From positions 1 to 64,000 of the forward strand of contig NZ_JAAMFL010000008.1 in NCBI RefSeq assembly GCF_018437265.1: a stretch of DNA of 64,000 nucleotides, read 5' to 3'. The stretch comes from Fructobacillus parabroussonetiae (lineage in GTDB: Bacteria > Bacillota > Bacilli > Lactobacillales > Lactobacillaceae). Each line of letters opens with the position of its first letter. Position 1 is the first letter of the stretch. Under the pieces are notes generated by a model. The model had not been told where the DNA came from, did no database searches, and saw nothing but the letters and a program-made list of their open reading frames with translations. Positions 24,785 to 34,525 of this stretch are shown here, in pieces. Made by a program: the position numbers and the translations under genes.

Positions 24785-26104
24785 TTATCTATTTTTCTTA
24801 TTCAACCAGTGGTATACTGGCCAACCCAATAGAACAATTATAACGGAAATCAACACTCCTTGCAAATCGTTGGTTAATTCTGACACTTCCACATAGATGG
24901 AACCAACGATGGCAATGATTGGAATCAGCGGATAAAGGGGCATGGAGAAGTCCCGGTTCTTTCCCTCTGGATCACGCCGGCGCAAGATGAAAGCACCGAT
25001 GAAGGCCAGAATGTAAAAAAGAAAAGTAATGAAGACGGCGTAGTCCGTCAGCTTATTGGGATCCGTGATCCACATCATCAAATAACCAATGCCAATCATG
25101 AACCAGATGGCCAAATTAGGTGTCTTGGACTTATCGTTCAACTTTGCAAAGGCTTTGGCAAAGGGAAAGTCCCCTTTCTTAGCCATGGCAAAGAGCACAC
25201 GAGGGAAGGACACGACTTTTCCATTCAAGGTCCCCATCAACGAAATGAGGATGGCCACGGACAAGAGCTTTCCACCAAATTGGCCAAAAGCCTGCTCGGC
25301 CACATGGACGGTCGCATTCGAACCAAGGGCGACAATCTTGTCAGCGGGCAAGGCCCGGTAGGTGCCGTAAGAAACACCAACAAAGGCGACAATCACAATC
25401 AAAATGCCGTAAATAATCGCTTTTGGCAAGGTCTTTTGTGGATTTTTAATCTCACCCGAAATGTTGGCCAGCGTCACCCAGCCATCGTAGGCAAAAAGGG
25501 TTGCCAAAACGGCCACACCAAAGCCACCACCGCTTGTCTGCATCGTTGCTGACAGCGTTTGTGACAAGGCGTCTTGCTTGCCGAAAAAGAGGCCGAAAAT
25601 GATCAAAGCAGCGATTGGCAAAAGCTTGATCGTTGTCGTCAACACCTGGAAAGAGGCGGAAGCACGGTTGGGAACCGAATTAATCAAGCCAATGATGCCA
25701 AGGCCCACCATCCCAACCGGAACCGACCAGCCGGTATGCCAGCCAAACAACGAGGTGAAAAGCAAGCCAAGGTAGGCAGCAATCGCCCCCATCATGGCTG
25801 GACCGTAGAAGACAACCTGCATCCAGCCTGCTAAATAACCAATCGTCTTCCCGTATAGTTTCGTCAGGTAAATATAGATACCACCTGTCTCGGTCATCTG
25901 TGAGCCGACTTCGGCAACCGTCATTCCAGCCGTCAAAGTCAAGACACCACCAGCCAACCAGGCCAGTAAGGCCGAGGAGGTCGAGCCAGCCGTTTGTAAG
26001 ACCGATCCTTGTTTAAAGAAAATACCTGAGCCGATGATAGTTCCAATCACCAAAGCGAGTGAGGACCAAAGACCAAACCCCCGGTTTAGTTCTTCTTTTT
26101 CCAT
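24785..26104 (-). CDS. APC-family amino-acid permease (LAT/SteT-like)
   Basis: Membrane transporter of 439 residues with 12 predicted helices. The opening LWSSLALVIGTIIGSGIFFK is the helix-1 substrate motif of the APC superfamily. The helix-2/3 pattern and the length place it near LAT-type exchangers such as the Bacillus serine/threonine exchanger SteT. The amino acid carried cannot be told. The ATG at 26104 has GGAGG at seven bases. No convincing terminator follows it, and the 138 bp to the Apf-like gene hold only its leader. Confidence 0.85.
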   Translation of the reverse strand: MEKEELNRGFGLWSSLALVIGTIIGSGIFFKQGSVLQTAGSTSSALLAWLAGGVLTLTAGMTVAEVGSQMTETGGIYIYLTKLYGKTIGYLAGWMQVVFYGPAMMGAIAAYLGLLFTSLFGWHTGWSVPVGMVGLGIIGLINSVPNRASASFQVLTTTIKLLPIAALIIFGLFFGKQDALSQTLSATMQTSGGGFGVAVLATLFAYDGWVTLANISGEIKNPQKTLPKAIIYGILIVIVAFVGVSYGTYRALPADKIVALGSNATVHVAEQAFGQFGGKLLSVAILISLMGTLNGKVVSFPRVLFAMAKKGDFPFAKAFAKLNDKSKTPNLAIWFMIGIGYLMMWITDPNKLTDYAVFITFLFYILAFIGAFILRRRDPEGKNRDFSMPLYPLIPIIAIVGSIYVEVSELTNDLQGVLISVIIVLLGWPVYHWLNKKNR

Positions 26105-26212
26105 TCTTCGACCTCCTTTTTTCACTGATTTCATTTATTTCAATACTAAATATTTTAACATGTTTTTAATTTAAGTGGATAAAAAGCTTTTGATAGAGAT
26201 TCAAAGCGAATA

Positions 26213-26244
26213 AAAACAGCCAATGACGAAACATTGGCTGTTTT
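26213..26244 (-). terminator. Strong terminator after the small unknown pair
   Basis: AAAACAGCCAATG and CATTGGCTGTTTT pair over 13 bp around a six-base loop, followed on the minus strand by TTTTT. It ends the two-gene unit at 26269-26802. Confidence 0.9.
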
Positions 26245-26268
26245 AAAGTAATCGAATATGATGACTCA

Positions 26269-26445
26269 TTAATCTTCTTTAGTTCCACGAATGGCATCAG
26301 AAATCGTTTGTGCATTTGATTCACTTTGCTTACGAACGTTTCGATCATCTTGGAAAGCTGCGATACGGCTGACAACTTCTTCTTCAAATTCATCAACGTG
26401 GTTCGCTTCGAAAAATGGGAATTCAATCCGCTTTTCAATGCCCAT
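26269..26445 (-). CDS. Small acidic hypothetical protein (58 aa)
   Basis: An open frame of 58 codons begins MGIEKRIEFPFFEANHVDEF and ends SDAIRGTKED. The composition is that of a real acidic soluble protein, unlike the longer overlapping frame in another register. It starts three bases after the stop of the preceding membrane-protein gene with no visible Shine-Dalgarno sequence, so translation probably depends on coupling. A strong terminator follows its stop. I recognise no family. Confidence 0.65.
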   Translation of the reverse strand: MGIEKRIEFPFFEANHVDEFEEEVVSRIAAFQDDRNVRKQSESNAQTISDAIRGTKED

Positions 26446-26448
26446 TCG

Positions 26449-26802
26449 TTAATAGGCAAAAGTCGTCTTAATACCAGAACCGATCAAGAGCACCCCGATC
26501 ACTGCCAAAATCAAACCAGTCATGAAGCTTGATCCAAGTGACATCACACCAAAAATAGCAAGCAACAAGCCAATAATAATGTTTGAGAGCTTGTATTCTT
26601 TTGAAGTGTAAACGTTTGACACACTAGACAATGGTGAATTATCCTTTGTCATTCCAGCAGGAATCAGACCAAAGAAAATCGTATTTTGCATCCGGACCTT
26701 TAAAATATCATCATCCGAAACAAACATGTTTCCCTTAACCCATGGGGTAATCAGACTTACCGCAAAGTCTTTGTTCTTTGATTTAGCAATTGATTCAACC
26801 AA
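26449..26802 (-). CDS. Hypothetical membrane protein, possibly PH-like
   Basis: This 117-residue protein has a polar N-terminal half and two adjacent hydrophobic segments at the C-terminus (about 73-92 and 94-112). The polar part (WVKGNMFVSDDDILKVRMQN then TIFFGLIPAG) recalls short bacterial PH-like domains, but I cannot assign it. The start is a TTG at 26802 preceded by AAGGAG; the next ATG is 26 codons later. A perfect dyad, GTAATG-CAA-CATTAC (26825-26839), lies just upstream of the ribosome-binding site. The rest of the upstream region to 27033 holds nothing I can identify. Confidence 0.65.
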   Translation of the reverse strand: MVESIAKSKNKDFAVSLITPWVKGNMFVSDDDILKVRMQNTIFFGLIPAGMTKDNSPLSSVSNVYTSKEYKLSNIIIGLLLAIFGVMSLGSSFMTGLILAVIGVLLIGSGIKTTFAY

Positions 26803-26824
26803 TTTTCCTTCTCCTTCTAAATAA

Positions 26825-26839
26825 GTAATGCAACATTAC
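26825..26839. repeat. Operator-like dyad GTAATG-CAA-CATTAC
   Basis: A perfect 6-bp inverted repeat with three central bases lies about 25 bp upstream of the TTG start of the small membrane-protein gene. It could be a repressor site or a small hairpin in the leader. Confidence 0.4.
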
Positions 26840-27033
26840 AGTTTTGCAAACGTTGTCCACAATTAAAATCGGATAATAGGGACGATTTAGTAAGATAGAA
26901 ATCAAATCAAATGGTTCAGTTTTTAAGTTGCTAAAAGGGTTCGTAAATATTCGAAAATAAATACAAGGCAGCACAAGCAAAGCTAAGTTTAGTCTATCAC
27001 TATTCTAGATAAATTCAAAAAAATGCTTAAAAA

Positions 27034-27068
27034 AGCAAAAAGTCCGGCTTTTAGCCAGACTTTTTGCT
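27034..27068 (-). terminator. Terminator of uvrB-uvrA
   Basis: AGCAAAAAGTC.GGC and GCC.GACTTTTTGCT pair over 14 bp with one mismatch around TTTTA, rich in T on the minus-strand exit side. It lies 7 bp beyond the uvrA stop. Confidence 0.85.
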
Positions 27069-27074
27069 TTTTCT

Positions 27075-29951
27075 TTACTTCTTTTCCGCCTTTTCCCGAG
27101 CGATATCACGATCCATGATTTCCTTCAGGTACTTGGCCGTATAAGATTCTTTACTCTTGGCGACTTTTTCAGGGGTCCCGGTGGCAATAATTTGGCCACC
27201 GCCAGCGCCTCCTTCGGGGCCAAGATCAATGATCCAGTCAGCGGACTTAATCACATCCAAGTTGTGTTCGATAACCGTCACCGTGTTCCCGTTGTCCACC
27301 AGACGGTTGAGAACCTGCAAAAGGCGCTCGATATCGTCGGTGTGCAAGCCAGTCGTTGGTTCGTCCAAAATGTAGATGGTCTTACCGTTCGTCCGACGGT
27401 GCAATTCGGAAGCCAGCTTCATTCGCTGCGCTTCCCCACCGGACAAAGTCGTGGCGGACTGCCCCAACTTCACGTAGCCAAGGCCAACATCCACAATCGT
27501 TTGCAAGCGACGGGCAATCTTTGGAATTGGTGCAAAGAAGTCCAAGGCATCCTCTGCCGTCATGTCTAAGACGTCCGAAATCGTCTTCCCCTTATAAGTC
27601 ACTTCCAAAGTCTCGGAATTGTAACGAGTGCCATGACAAACCTCACAGGCCACGTAAACATCCGGCAGGAAGTTCATTTCGATTTTAATGACACCATCAC
27701 CGCGACAGTTTTCACAGCGCCCCCCCTTCGTATTGAAGGAGAAGCGGCCCTTGGCATACCCACGCAGCTTGGCTTCGTTTGTTTGGGCAAAGAGTTCCCG
27801 AATATCGTCAAAGACGCCCGTATAGGTCGCCGGGTTCGAACGAGGCGTTCGTCCAATTGGCGACTGGTCAATGTCGACGACTTGTTCGACGTTTTCGACC
27901 CCTTCAATCTTCCGATAAGCACCAGGCTTGTTTGAATTCTTATTCAGCTTCTGCTTTAAGGCCCGCTTCAAAATCGTATTGACCAAGGTCGACTTTCCAG
28001 AACCGGAAACCCCGGTTACCGCAACGAATTTACCGAGTGGGAACTTGGCCGTCACGTTCTTCAGGTTGTTTTCCTTGGCACCGCGGATAATGATCTCTTC
28101 CCCATTACCCTTTCGACGAGACTTTGGCACGGGAATGAACTTCTTTCCAGACAGGTACTGCCCCGTCAAAGAATTTGGATTCGCCATGACCTCCTTTGGC
28201 GTTCCGGCGGCCATGATTTGACCACCGAGTGAACCGGCTCCAGGGCCAACATCGATCAGATAATCCGCCGCGTTCATCGTGTCCTCATCGTGTTCAACGA
28301 CAACCAGCGTGTTCCCCAAGTCGCGCATGGCCTGCATGGAAGCCAGCAACTTATCGTTATCCCGCTGGTGCAACCCAATCGAAGGCTCATCCAATACATA
28401 AAGCACACCGGACAAGTTGGCACCAATCTGCGTTGCTAAACGAATTCGCTGGGATTCCCCACCCGATAAGGTGGCAGCAGACCGGGACAAAGTCAAGTAG
28501 TCCAAACCAACGGATTGGAGGAAGCCCAAACGATCGCGGATTTCCTTCAAAATTGGTTGGGCAATTTCTTGGTCCTGCTGGCCGAGCGTTAAGCCGTTAA
28601 AGAAAGTCAATTCATCATTAACGGGCAAGTTCGCCACGTCCCCAATGTTTTGCCCAGCGACTTTGATTGACAAGGCCGCCTTATTCAAGCGATAACCATG
28701 ACAAGCTGGACAGGTTAGCTTCGTCATGTATTGGGCCATCACCTCACGGGTAAAGTCGGAATTCGTTTCCTTAAAGCGACGCGCAATGTTGTTCATCACA
28801 CCTTCGAAGGGTTGATCAACGTCACGCACCCCACCAAAGTCTGAATTGAAGTGGAAATGAAAGTTTTTTTCACCCGAACCATAGAGAACCATTTCCTGCT
28901 GATCCTTTGGTAAGTCCTTAAAGGGGGTGTTCAAGTCAATCTTGAATTGCTCACAGAACTGCTCCAGCAAGGCGGGGTAATAGTTCGATGAAATCGGGTT
29001 CCAAGGCGCAATCGCCCCTTCTTTCAAAGTCAGTGTATCGTCTGGAATGACCAAATCAATATCCACTTCCTGGTTTGAACCCAAGCCCTGACAAACAGGG
29101 CAGGCCCCATCGGGCGCATTGAATGAAAAGAGACGGGGCTCCAAACGTCCTGGGCGGAAATCCTTTAATTCCCCAAGGTAGTGATCCGACAGACGAAGGC
29201 TGTCTTGAACTTCTTCTCCCTCACGCGCAACGGGTTCCAAGACCACCAGCCCATTGGCCAAATTGGTCGCCGCTTCAATGGAATCAAACAGTCGTGAACG
29301 CGAACCATCCCGCAAGACCACACGGTCAACCATTACCGAAATGTCGTGGAACTTGTTTCGATCAAGCGTCAACTCATCTTGGTCATCCAGCTCGATGACT
29401 TGTCCATCGACTTTGGCACGGAGGTACCCCTGCTTTTGCATCTTTTCAAAAGTCTTTTGGTGCGTCCCCTTCTTGTGCTCGATGACGGGGGCAAAGACCT
29501 GCAGGCGCGTCCCTTCGGCCAACTGCTTTTGCACATAATCGACCATCTGATCGATGGTCTGCATGATCTTTGTGCCATCCGCCGGGTCGTCCGGCTTCCC
29601 AACGCGGGCAAAGAGCAAACGGAAGTAGTCGGCAATTTCAGTCACCGTTCCAACCGTTGAACGGGGGTTGTTCGACGTCGTCTTCTGGTCAATCGAGATG
29701 GCTGGCGATAAGCCGTCAATCGAATCAACGTCGGGTTTGTCCATCTGCCCCAAGAATTGGCGGGCATAGGCTGACAAAGATTCAACATAACGTCGCTGAC
29801 CTTCGGCATAGAGTGTGTCAAAGGCCAAGGAAGATTTACCGGAACCGGATAGCCCCGTCACAACGGTCAATGATTCCTTGGGAATATCAACATCAATATT
29901 TTTTAGATTGTGCGCACGTGCGCCTCGAATTTCAATTTTGTTCTTAGCCAT
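27075..29951 (-). CDS. uvrA: Excinuclease ABC subunit A
   Basis: UvrA is the damage-recognition ATPase of nucleotide excision repair. The 958-residue product holds two ABC modules: the first P-loop [10 protein letters not shown] with [20 protein letters not shown] and the second [12 protein letters not shown]. Both ABC signatures ([24 protein letters not shown]) and the zinc modules (CPVC with CPAC; CENC with CEVC) are intact. It follows uvrB after 62 bp, where a short weak stem with TTTTT could reduce read-through. Confidence 0.97.
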   Translation of the reverse strand: MAKNKIEIRGARAHNLKNIDVDIPKESLTVVTGLSGSGKSSLAFDTLYAEGQRRYVESLSAYARQFLGQMDKPDVDSIDGLSPAISIDQKTTSNNPRSTVGTVTEIADYFRLLFARVGKPDDPADGTKIMQTIDQMVDYVQKQLAEGTRLQVFAPVIEHKKGTHQKTFEKMQKQGYLRAKVDGQVIELDDQDELTLDRNKFHDISVMVDRVVLRDGSRSRLFDSIEAATNLANGLVVLEPVAREGEEVQDSLRLSDHYLGELKDFRPGRLEPRLFSFNAPDGACPVCQGLGSNQEVDIDLVIPDDTLTLKEGAIAPWNPISSNYYPALLEQFCEQFKIDLNTPFKDLPKDQQEMVLYGSGEKNFHFHFNSDFGGVRDVDQPFEGVMNNIARRFKETNSDFTREVMAQYMTKLTCPACHGYRLNKAALSIKVAGQNIGDVANLPVNDELTFFNGLTLGQQDQEIAQPILKEIRDRLGFLQSVGLDYLTLSRSAATLSGGESQRIRLATQIGANLSGVLYVLDEPSIGLHQRDNDKLLASMQAMRDLGNTLVVVEHDEDTMNAADYLIDVGPGAGSLGGQIMAAGTPKEVMANPNSLTGQYLSGKKFIPVPKSRRKGNGEEIIIRGAKENNLKNVTAKFPLGKFVAVTGVSGSGKSTLVNTILKRALKQKLNKNSNKPGAYRKIEGVENVEQVVDIDQSPIGRTPRSNPATYTGVFDDIRELFAQTNEAKLRGYAKGRFSFNTKGGRCENCRGDGVIKIEMNFLPDVYVACEVCHGTRYNSETLEVTYKGKTISDVLDMTAEDALDFFAPIPKIARRLQTIVDVGLGYVKLGQSATTLSGGEAQRMKLASELHRRTNGKTIYILDEPTTGLHTDDIERLLQVLNRLVDNGNTVTVIEHNLDVIKSADWIIDLGPEGGAGGGQIIATGTPEKVAKSKESYTAKYLKEIMDRDIAREKAEKK

Positions 29952-30013
29952 TTTATCCTCTACTTGTTAAAAAGTCCCTTTTAGACTTCATCGTTCGATC
30001 GGGCGAATCGCCT

Positions 30014-32026
30014 TTAACGACCCGCCTGCTTTTTCAATTTCATGATGTTATCACGAACCTTTGCCGCGGTTTCAAAGTCCAGCTCCTTCGCAGCAGCTCG
30101 CATTTGGGCGGCCAGGTTCTCCAAAATATCGGTCTGATCCGACTTTGGCAAGTCCGCAAAGTCGACCTCGGTCATATCAACGGATTCCGCCGCCTCGCTT
30201 GGTTTCGTCGAGGAGATTAAGTCACGAATATCCTTCTTGATCGTTTGTGGCGTAATGCCGTGTTCCTTGTTATAGGCCATTTGGATTTCACGACGACGGG
30301 CTGTTTCATCCATGGCCCACTTCATGGACTTGGTTACCTTATCGGCATACAAAATCACGTGTCCGTTAGCGTTACGAGCGGCACGCCCAATAGTCTGAAT
30401 CAGCGAGCGTGGGTTACGCAAGAAACCTTCCTTGTCAGCATCCAAGATGGCGACCAGAGAAGTCTCTGGCACATCGATTCCTTCACGAAGCAAGTTAATC
30501 CCAACGAGGACGTCGTACTTACCCAAGCGCAGTTCGCGGATGATTTTTGTTCGCTCCAACGTCTTAATATCCGAGTGCAGGTAGGCAACTTTGATTCCCA
30601 CATCCTTTAGATAATCCGTTAAGTCTTCGGACATGCGCTTTGTAAGCGTCGTGATAAAGACACGCTCGTCCTTTTCAATTCGCTTATTAATTTCACCAAC
30701 CAGATCATCAATCTGCCCCATTACTGGACGGACCTCAACTTCTGGGTCCAGCAGACCGGTTGGTCGAATGATTTGTTCGACGACATCCTTTTTAGGGACT
30801 CGTTCCAGTTCATAATCACCCGGGGTGGCCGACATATAAATAATCTGGTTAACGTGCTTTTCAAATTCCGGCAACTTAAGCGGCCGGTTATCCAAGGCTG
30901 ATGGCAGTCGGAAACCATAGTTCACCAAGGTTTCCTTGCGCGCCTTGTCACCGTTATACATACCGCGAACCTGTGGCATCGTCACGTGACTTTCATCCAC
31001 AACAATTAAAAAGTCATCCGGGAAAAAGTCGAGCAACGTGTAGGGCGCCTCGCCCTTTTCTCGGCCGTCCATCCACCGTGAATAGTTTTCAATTCCAGGT
31101 GTAAAGCCCATTTCCTGCAGCATGGCCAAGTCGTATTCCGTTCGTTGACGCAATCGTTGGGCTTCGAGCAACTTGCCCTCTTTTTCAAAGACCTTGAGCT
31201 GCTCCTCCATCTCTTCTCGAATGCCAATCAGAGCCTGTCGCATCCGCTCATCATCGGTCATAAAGTGCTTAGCTGGATAAACTGCGACGTAGTCCTTTTC
31301 AGCAACCACCTGTCCAGTAAGGGCATTAACTTGGCGAATTCGATCAATTTCATCACCAAAAAATTCGACACGGAGTGCCAACTCATCTTGCGATGATGGG
31401 AAAATTTCAATAACATCACCGCGTACCCGGAAGGTTCCACGTTGAAAGTCGATGTCATTACGTGCAAACTGAACGTCAATCAAGTCGTGCATTAGCTGGT
31501 TACGACCGTATTCATTGCCCACTCGCAACGAAATGACGTGATTCTTGTATTGATGGGGATCACCCAATCCAAAGATGGAGGAAACGGAGGCCACCACAAT
31601 GGTGTCGTTTCGTTCAAAGAGCGAAGCCGTCGCCGAGTTACGCAACTGATCGATTTCATCGTTAATCGCCGAATCCTTTTCGATAAAGGTATCAGAGGAT
31701 GGCACATAGGCCTCGGGCTGGTAGTAGTCATAATATGAAACGAAGTATTCGACCGCGTTATTCGGGAAAAACTCCTTCAATTCCGAATACAATTGGCCTG
31801 CCAAGGTTTTGTTGTGCGACAGCACAAGGGTTGGCTTGTTATTTTGCGCAATCACATTTGAAATCGTAAAAGTCTTTCCGGTTCCGGTTGCCCCCAGAAG
31901 GATTTGTTCTTTTTCGCCGTTTTTCAGGCCATTCACGAGGTGGTCAATCGCCTTTGGTTGATCACCGGTTGGTTGGTACTTTGAGACAACGTGAAACTGT
32001 TCGTCTGTTCGCTTTGGTTCAACCAT
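30014..32026 (-). CDS. uvrB: Excinuclease ABC subunit B
   Basis: UvrB is the helicase-like subunit that verifies damage and recruits UvrC. The 670-residue product has the P-loop [10 protein letters not shown], the beta-hairpin region [12 protein letters not shown], the DESHVT box, the helicase motif [11 protein letters not shown] and the C-terminal UVR motif ([17 protein letters not shown]). AGGAGG precedes the ATG. Its promoter carries a LexA box, as is typical for uvrB in Firmicutes. Confidence 0.97.
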   Translation of the reverse strand: MVEPKRTDEQFHVVSKYQPTGDQPKAIDHLVNGLKNGEKEQILLGATGTGKTFTISNVIAQNNKPTLVLSHNKTLAGQLYSELKEFFPNNAVEYFVSYYDYYQPEAYVPSSDTFIEKDSAINDEIDQLRNSATASLFERNDTIVVASVSSIFGLGDPHQYKNHVISLRVGNEYGRNQLMHDLIDVQFARNDIDFQRGTFRVRGDVIEIFPSSQDELALRVEFFGDEIDRIRQVNALTGQVVAEKDYVAVYPAKHFMTDDERMRQALIGIREEMEEQLKVFEKEGKLLEAQRLRQRTEYDLAMLQEMGFTPGIENYSRWMDGREKGEAPYTLLDFFPDDFLIVVDESHVTMPQVRGMYNGDKARKETLVNYGFRLPSALDNRPLKLPEFEKHVNQIIYMSATPGDYELERVPKKDVVEQIIRPTGLLDPEVEVRPVMGQIDDLVGEINKRIEKDERVFITTLTKRMSEDLTDYLKDVGIKVAYLHSDIKTLERTKIIRELRLGKYDVLVGINLLREGIDVPETSLVAILDADKEGFLRNPRSLIQTIGRAARNANGHVILYADKVTKSMKWAMDETARRREIQMAYNKEHGITPQTIKKDIRDLISSTKPSEAAESVDMTEVDFADLPKSDQTDILENLAAQMRAAAKELDFETAAKVRDNIMKLKKQAGR

Positions 32027-32060
32027 TTTTGCCTCCTGAACGCAATTAACATTTAGCTTT

Positions 32061-32088
32061 AGTATAACAAAAAACGAACAGATGTTCT
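32061..32088 (-). promoter_or_regulatory. uvrB: uvrB promoter with LexA (SOS) box
   Basis: The -10 is TATACT on the minus strand (32061-32066). At 32075-32088 lies CGAACAGATGTTCT, which fits the Gram-positive LexA consensus CGAACRNRYGTTYG except for the last base and covers the -35 region. The box lies in one arm of the ltaS terminator. Confidence 0.8.
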
Positions 32089-32112
32089 ATATCTCACATC
32101 TGCTCGTTTTTT
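32069..32112. terminator. Terminator of ltaS, overlapping the uvrB operator
   Basis: ACGAACAGATGT (32074-32085) faces ACATCTGCTCGT (32096-32107). On the minus-strand RNA all 12 pairs form, one as G-U, and TTTTT follows. On the plus strand the same position is an A-C mismatch, so the minus direction, from ltaS, is favoured. Confidence 0.8.
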
Positions 32113-32129
32113 ATTTTGTATCGAACGCA

Positions 32130-34244
32130 CTACTTTAATTCTGGTGCGCTCGTCTGGTAATCGCCCGTTGTTGTCTGGTAGTTATTTCGTGCCAGAAGCG
32201 AGGTTGGGTTCGATTTTTGATTCTGCTTCAACGACTTTAACGCAGAAGCCTTTTGATAATCATAGGATGATTTATCGACCGTATAGGCGTTCAAACGATT
32301 CTTGTCGAATCGTAGTAGATCGCCGGTAATGACTTTGTCCGAGTAAGAAAGAGACTTATCCGCATAAGCCTGAACTCGTTTAGCCGTTGCCTTCAAAGCC
32401 GGATTCGACGCCATCGAGAGCTTCTGTCCCGTCTTCGTGTCGTAGTATTCTGTTCGATACTTAGTAAAGGTAGGCGTGACCCAATCACCGTTACGGAAGA
32501 CGACGGTTTGTGGATTTTGCTGTGAGAGCAAATCGTGTCCGAAAATCGTCAAGCCGTCAGTTGAGACACCAAGCAAGTGCAAAAGTGTTGGCATCATATC
32601 AATTTCGCCACCGTAGGTGTGGTTAATACCACCTTGCAAACCAGTACCATGAATCATGAATGGCACCTTTTGGAAGTTGGCCAAGTCATAGTTGTTCACG
32701 GAATCCTTACCCAGCAACTTAGCGATGGCTGGTTGGTGGTTTTCAGAGATACCATAGTGGTCCCCATACAAGACAAAGGTCGAGTTATCGTACAAGCCCG
32801 TCTTCTTCAAGTAGGCCATCAATTCCCCGAAGGCTTCATCCAAGTAATGGGCCGTTTGCACGTAGCCATCAACCGTCGAATCACCCGTCTGGGTAGCTGG
32901 GAAGTCCGTGTTTTCCTTATCCAAAGTATATGGATAGTGGTTCGTAACCGTAATCAACTTCGCATAGAAAGGCTGTGGCAACTGTTCAATGTATTGGGCA
33001 GTGTCCTTCAAGAAAATCTTATCCTTCAAGCCGTAACCAACGGAGTAGTTGGCCTTATCGGAATTTGGATAGTAATTCTTCGAGAAGAAGTAGTTGTAAC
33101 CAAAGGACTTGTAGGTATTATTTCGGTTCCAGAAGGTCGAAACATCCCCGTGGAAGGCAGCCGACGTATAGCCCTGCTGACCAAGAATACCAGGCATGGC
33201 CTCAAAGGTGTTTGAACTACCATACTTGGTCATTGCCGAGCCAGTGGACAAGCCATAGAGGGAGTTTTCTTGCATCATTTCGGCATCGGACGTCTTTCCC
33301 TGCCCAACCTGGTTATAGAAGTTGTCAAAAGAAAGCGTGTTTTGATCGTGATAGAAGGCGTTCAAGTTTGGCGTCACTTCTTGTCCATCGACTTTGTAGT
33401 CAATCAAGAACTGCTGGAAGGACTCCAAGTGAATAACGAAGACGTTCTTCCCCTTTTGCGAACCATAATAAGAGGTGTTGGCTGGAATGTTATTCTCGTT
33501 AATAAAGTTTTGAACCGTTTTGAGGTCCTTAGCCGTCGCTTCCTTACGAGAATCCGACTGCTTTTTTGTTTGAAAAGCATTAAAGGCAGCATATTCGTTT
33601 AAGCCCAAATACTTCACGATGTAGTTGTTGTCAAAAGAACGCGTCAGCAAACCGGAACGGTCGACCGAAGCAATCCCAAAGTCAACAAACATCAAGGCAA
33701 CCCCAAGGCAAGTTGTCAAGAAAGCATAGCGTTTGGCCAAGCCCTTCTTATCAATGGGCCAAAACTTAAAGAGTAAGCAAACCGCCAAAACAATCAAATC
33801 GACATAAACCAAAAAGTCGGTTGGCCGAATAATGGCCACAATCGATTTACCTAGGTTATTACCCGTCGATGAACCCGATCCAAGAATACCAAAGGACAAG
33901 AAGTCCGAAAATTCTCGGTAGTAAAGCATGTTGGAAAAGAGCCAGAGCGTTTGAATTAGGTTAAAAAGCCAAACTAAAAAGTAAGCCAAGCGACCACGGA
34001 AATAAAGGGCAATCCCAAGGAGAATAATCGCCGTTGGGATTGGATTCAATGCAAGCAGGAATAGCTGAACCGGACCCGAGGCCCCCAACGAAAAGTTAGC
34101 GAAGTAATTCAGGTAGGTCTTCAACCAAACCAAGATCAGGTTTAGAACAAAAAAGCCAGTTAGGCTGGTCCACCAAGGGCCAGAAGCTTTAATCGTTGAC
34201 CAGGTAAAACGCTTTTTAACGGCATCCATGAATTTGTGTAACAT
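32130..34244 (-). CDS. ltaS: Lipoteichoic acid synthase LtaS
   Basis: LtaS builds the polyglycerolphosphate chain of lipoteichoic acid from phosphatidylglycerol on the outer membrane face. The 704-residue product has five membrane helices in the first about 200 residues, then the extracellular sulfatase-like domain. The nucleophile Thr lies in VGQGKTSDAEMMQENSLYGL, and metal-site motifs (AAFHGD, YGDHYG) follow. The ATG at 34244 has GAGG upstream; a GTG five codons earlier would lie within that site. It is the last gene of the glycolipid/LTA cluster. Confidence 0.93.
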   Translation of the reverse strand: MLHKFMDAVKKRFTWSTIKASGPWWTSLTGFFVLNLILVWLKTYLNYFANFSLGASGPVQLFLLALNPIPTAIILLGIALYFRGRLAYFLVWLFNLIQTLWLFSNMLYYREFSDFLSFGILGSGSSTGNNLGKSIVAIIRPTDFLVYVDLIVLAVCLLFKFWPIDKKGLAKRYAFLTTCLGVALMFVDFGIASVDRSGLLTRSFDNNYIVKYLGLNEYAAFNAFQTKKQSDSRKEATAKDLKTVQNFINENNIPANTSYYGSQKGKNVFVIHLESFQQFLIDYKVDGQEVTPNLNAFYHDQNTLSFDNFYNQVGQGKTSDAEMMQENSLYGLSTGSAMTKYGSSNTFEAMPGILGQQGYTSAAFHGDVSTFWNRNNTYKSFGYNYFFSKNYYPNSDKANYSVGYGLKDKIFLKDTAQYIEQLPQPFYAKLITVTNHYPYTLDKENTDFPATQTGDSTVDGYVQTAHYLDEAFGELMAYLKKTGLYDNSTFVLYGDHYGISENHQPAIAKLLGKDSVNNYDLANFQKVPFMIHGTGLQGGINHTYGGEIDMMPTLLHLLGVSTDGLTIFGHDLLSQQNPQTVVFRNGDWVTPTFTKYRTEYYDTKTGQKLSMASNPALKATAKRVQAYADKSLSYSDKVITGDLLRFDKNRLNAYTVDKSSYDYQKASALKSLKQNQKSNPTSLLARNNYQTTTGDYQTSAPELK

Positions 34245-34269
34245 TTTTTTATTCCTCACAAAAACTGAC

Positions 34270-34524
34270 CTAGAAGGTCAGCTGTACATCACGAAGCAAA
34301 TCGTATATTTCAATGGCAACTAAATCGACGTCATCAAAATGATAATGCTTTTTCAAGCGGTGGTCCAAAATATCCCAATCCTGGTTTTCCTGATCATAGG
34401 TGACCTGAAGTAATTCGAGGCCGTAAAGATCGAAGCGCCGTTTTTGAAAGCGACCGTCCTTTGCCTTTTCCATGGCGAACAAACGCTTTAAAATATCTTG
34501 TAATTGACTCTTTTCTTCAGACAT
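34270..34524 (-). CDS. YkuJ-family (DUF1797) small protein
   Basis: An 84-residue protein that fits the YkuJ family of Firmicutes by its head (LQDILKRLFAMEKA), the RRFDLYGLELLQVTYD strand pair and the hallmark tail HFDDVDLVAIEIYDLL. Its function is unknown. The ATG at 34524 lies behind AAAGG and one base after the TGA of the flippase-like gene, so it is translated with the lipoteichoic-acid cluster. Confidence 0.85.
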   Translation of the reverse strand: MSEEKSQLQDILKRLFAMEKAKDGRFQKRRFDLYGLELLQVTYDQENQDWDILDHRLKKHYHFDDVDLVAIEIYDLLRDVQLTF

Positions 34525-34525
34525 A

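Noticed and set aside
26166-26459. 97-codon open frame on the minus strand
   Set aside because: It runs through the strong terminator at 26213-26244, and its product has no coding character; the shorter frame at 26269-26445 in another register fits a real protein.
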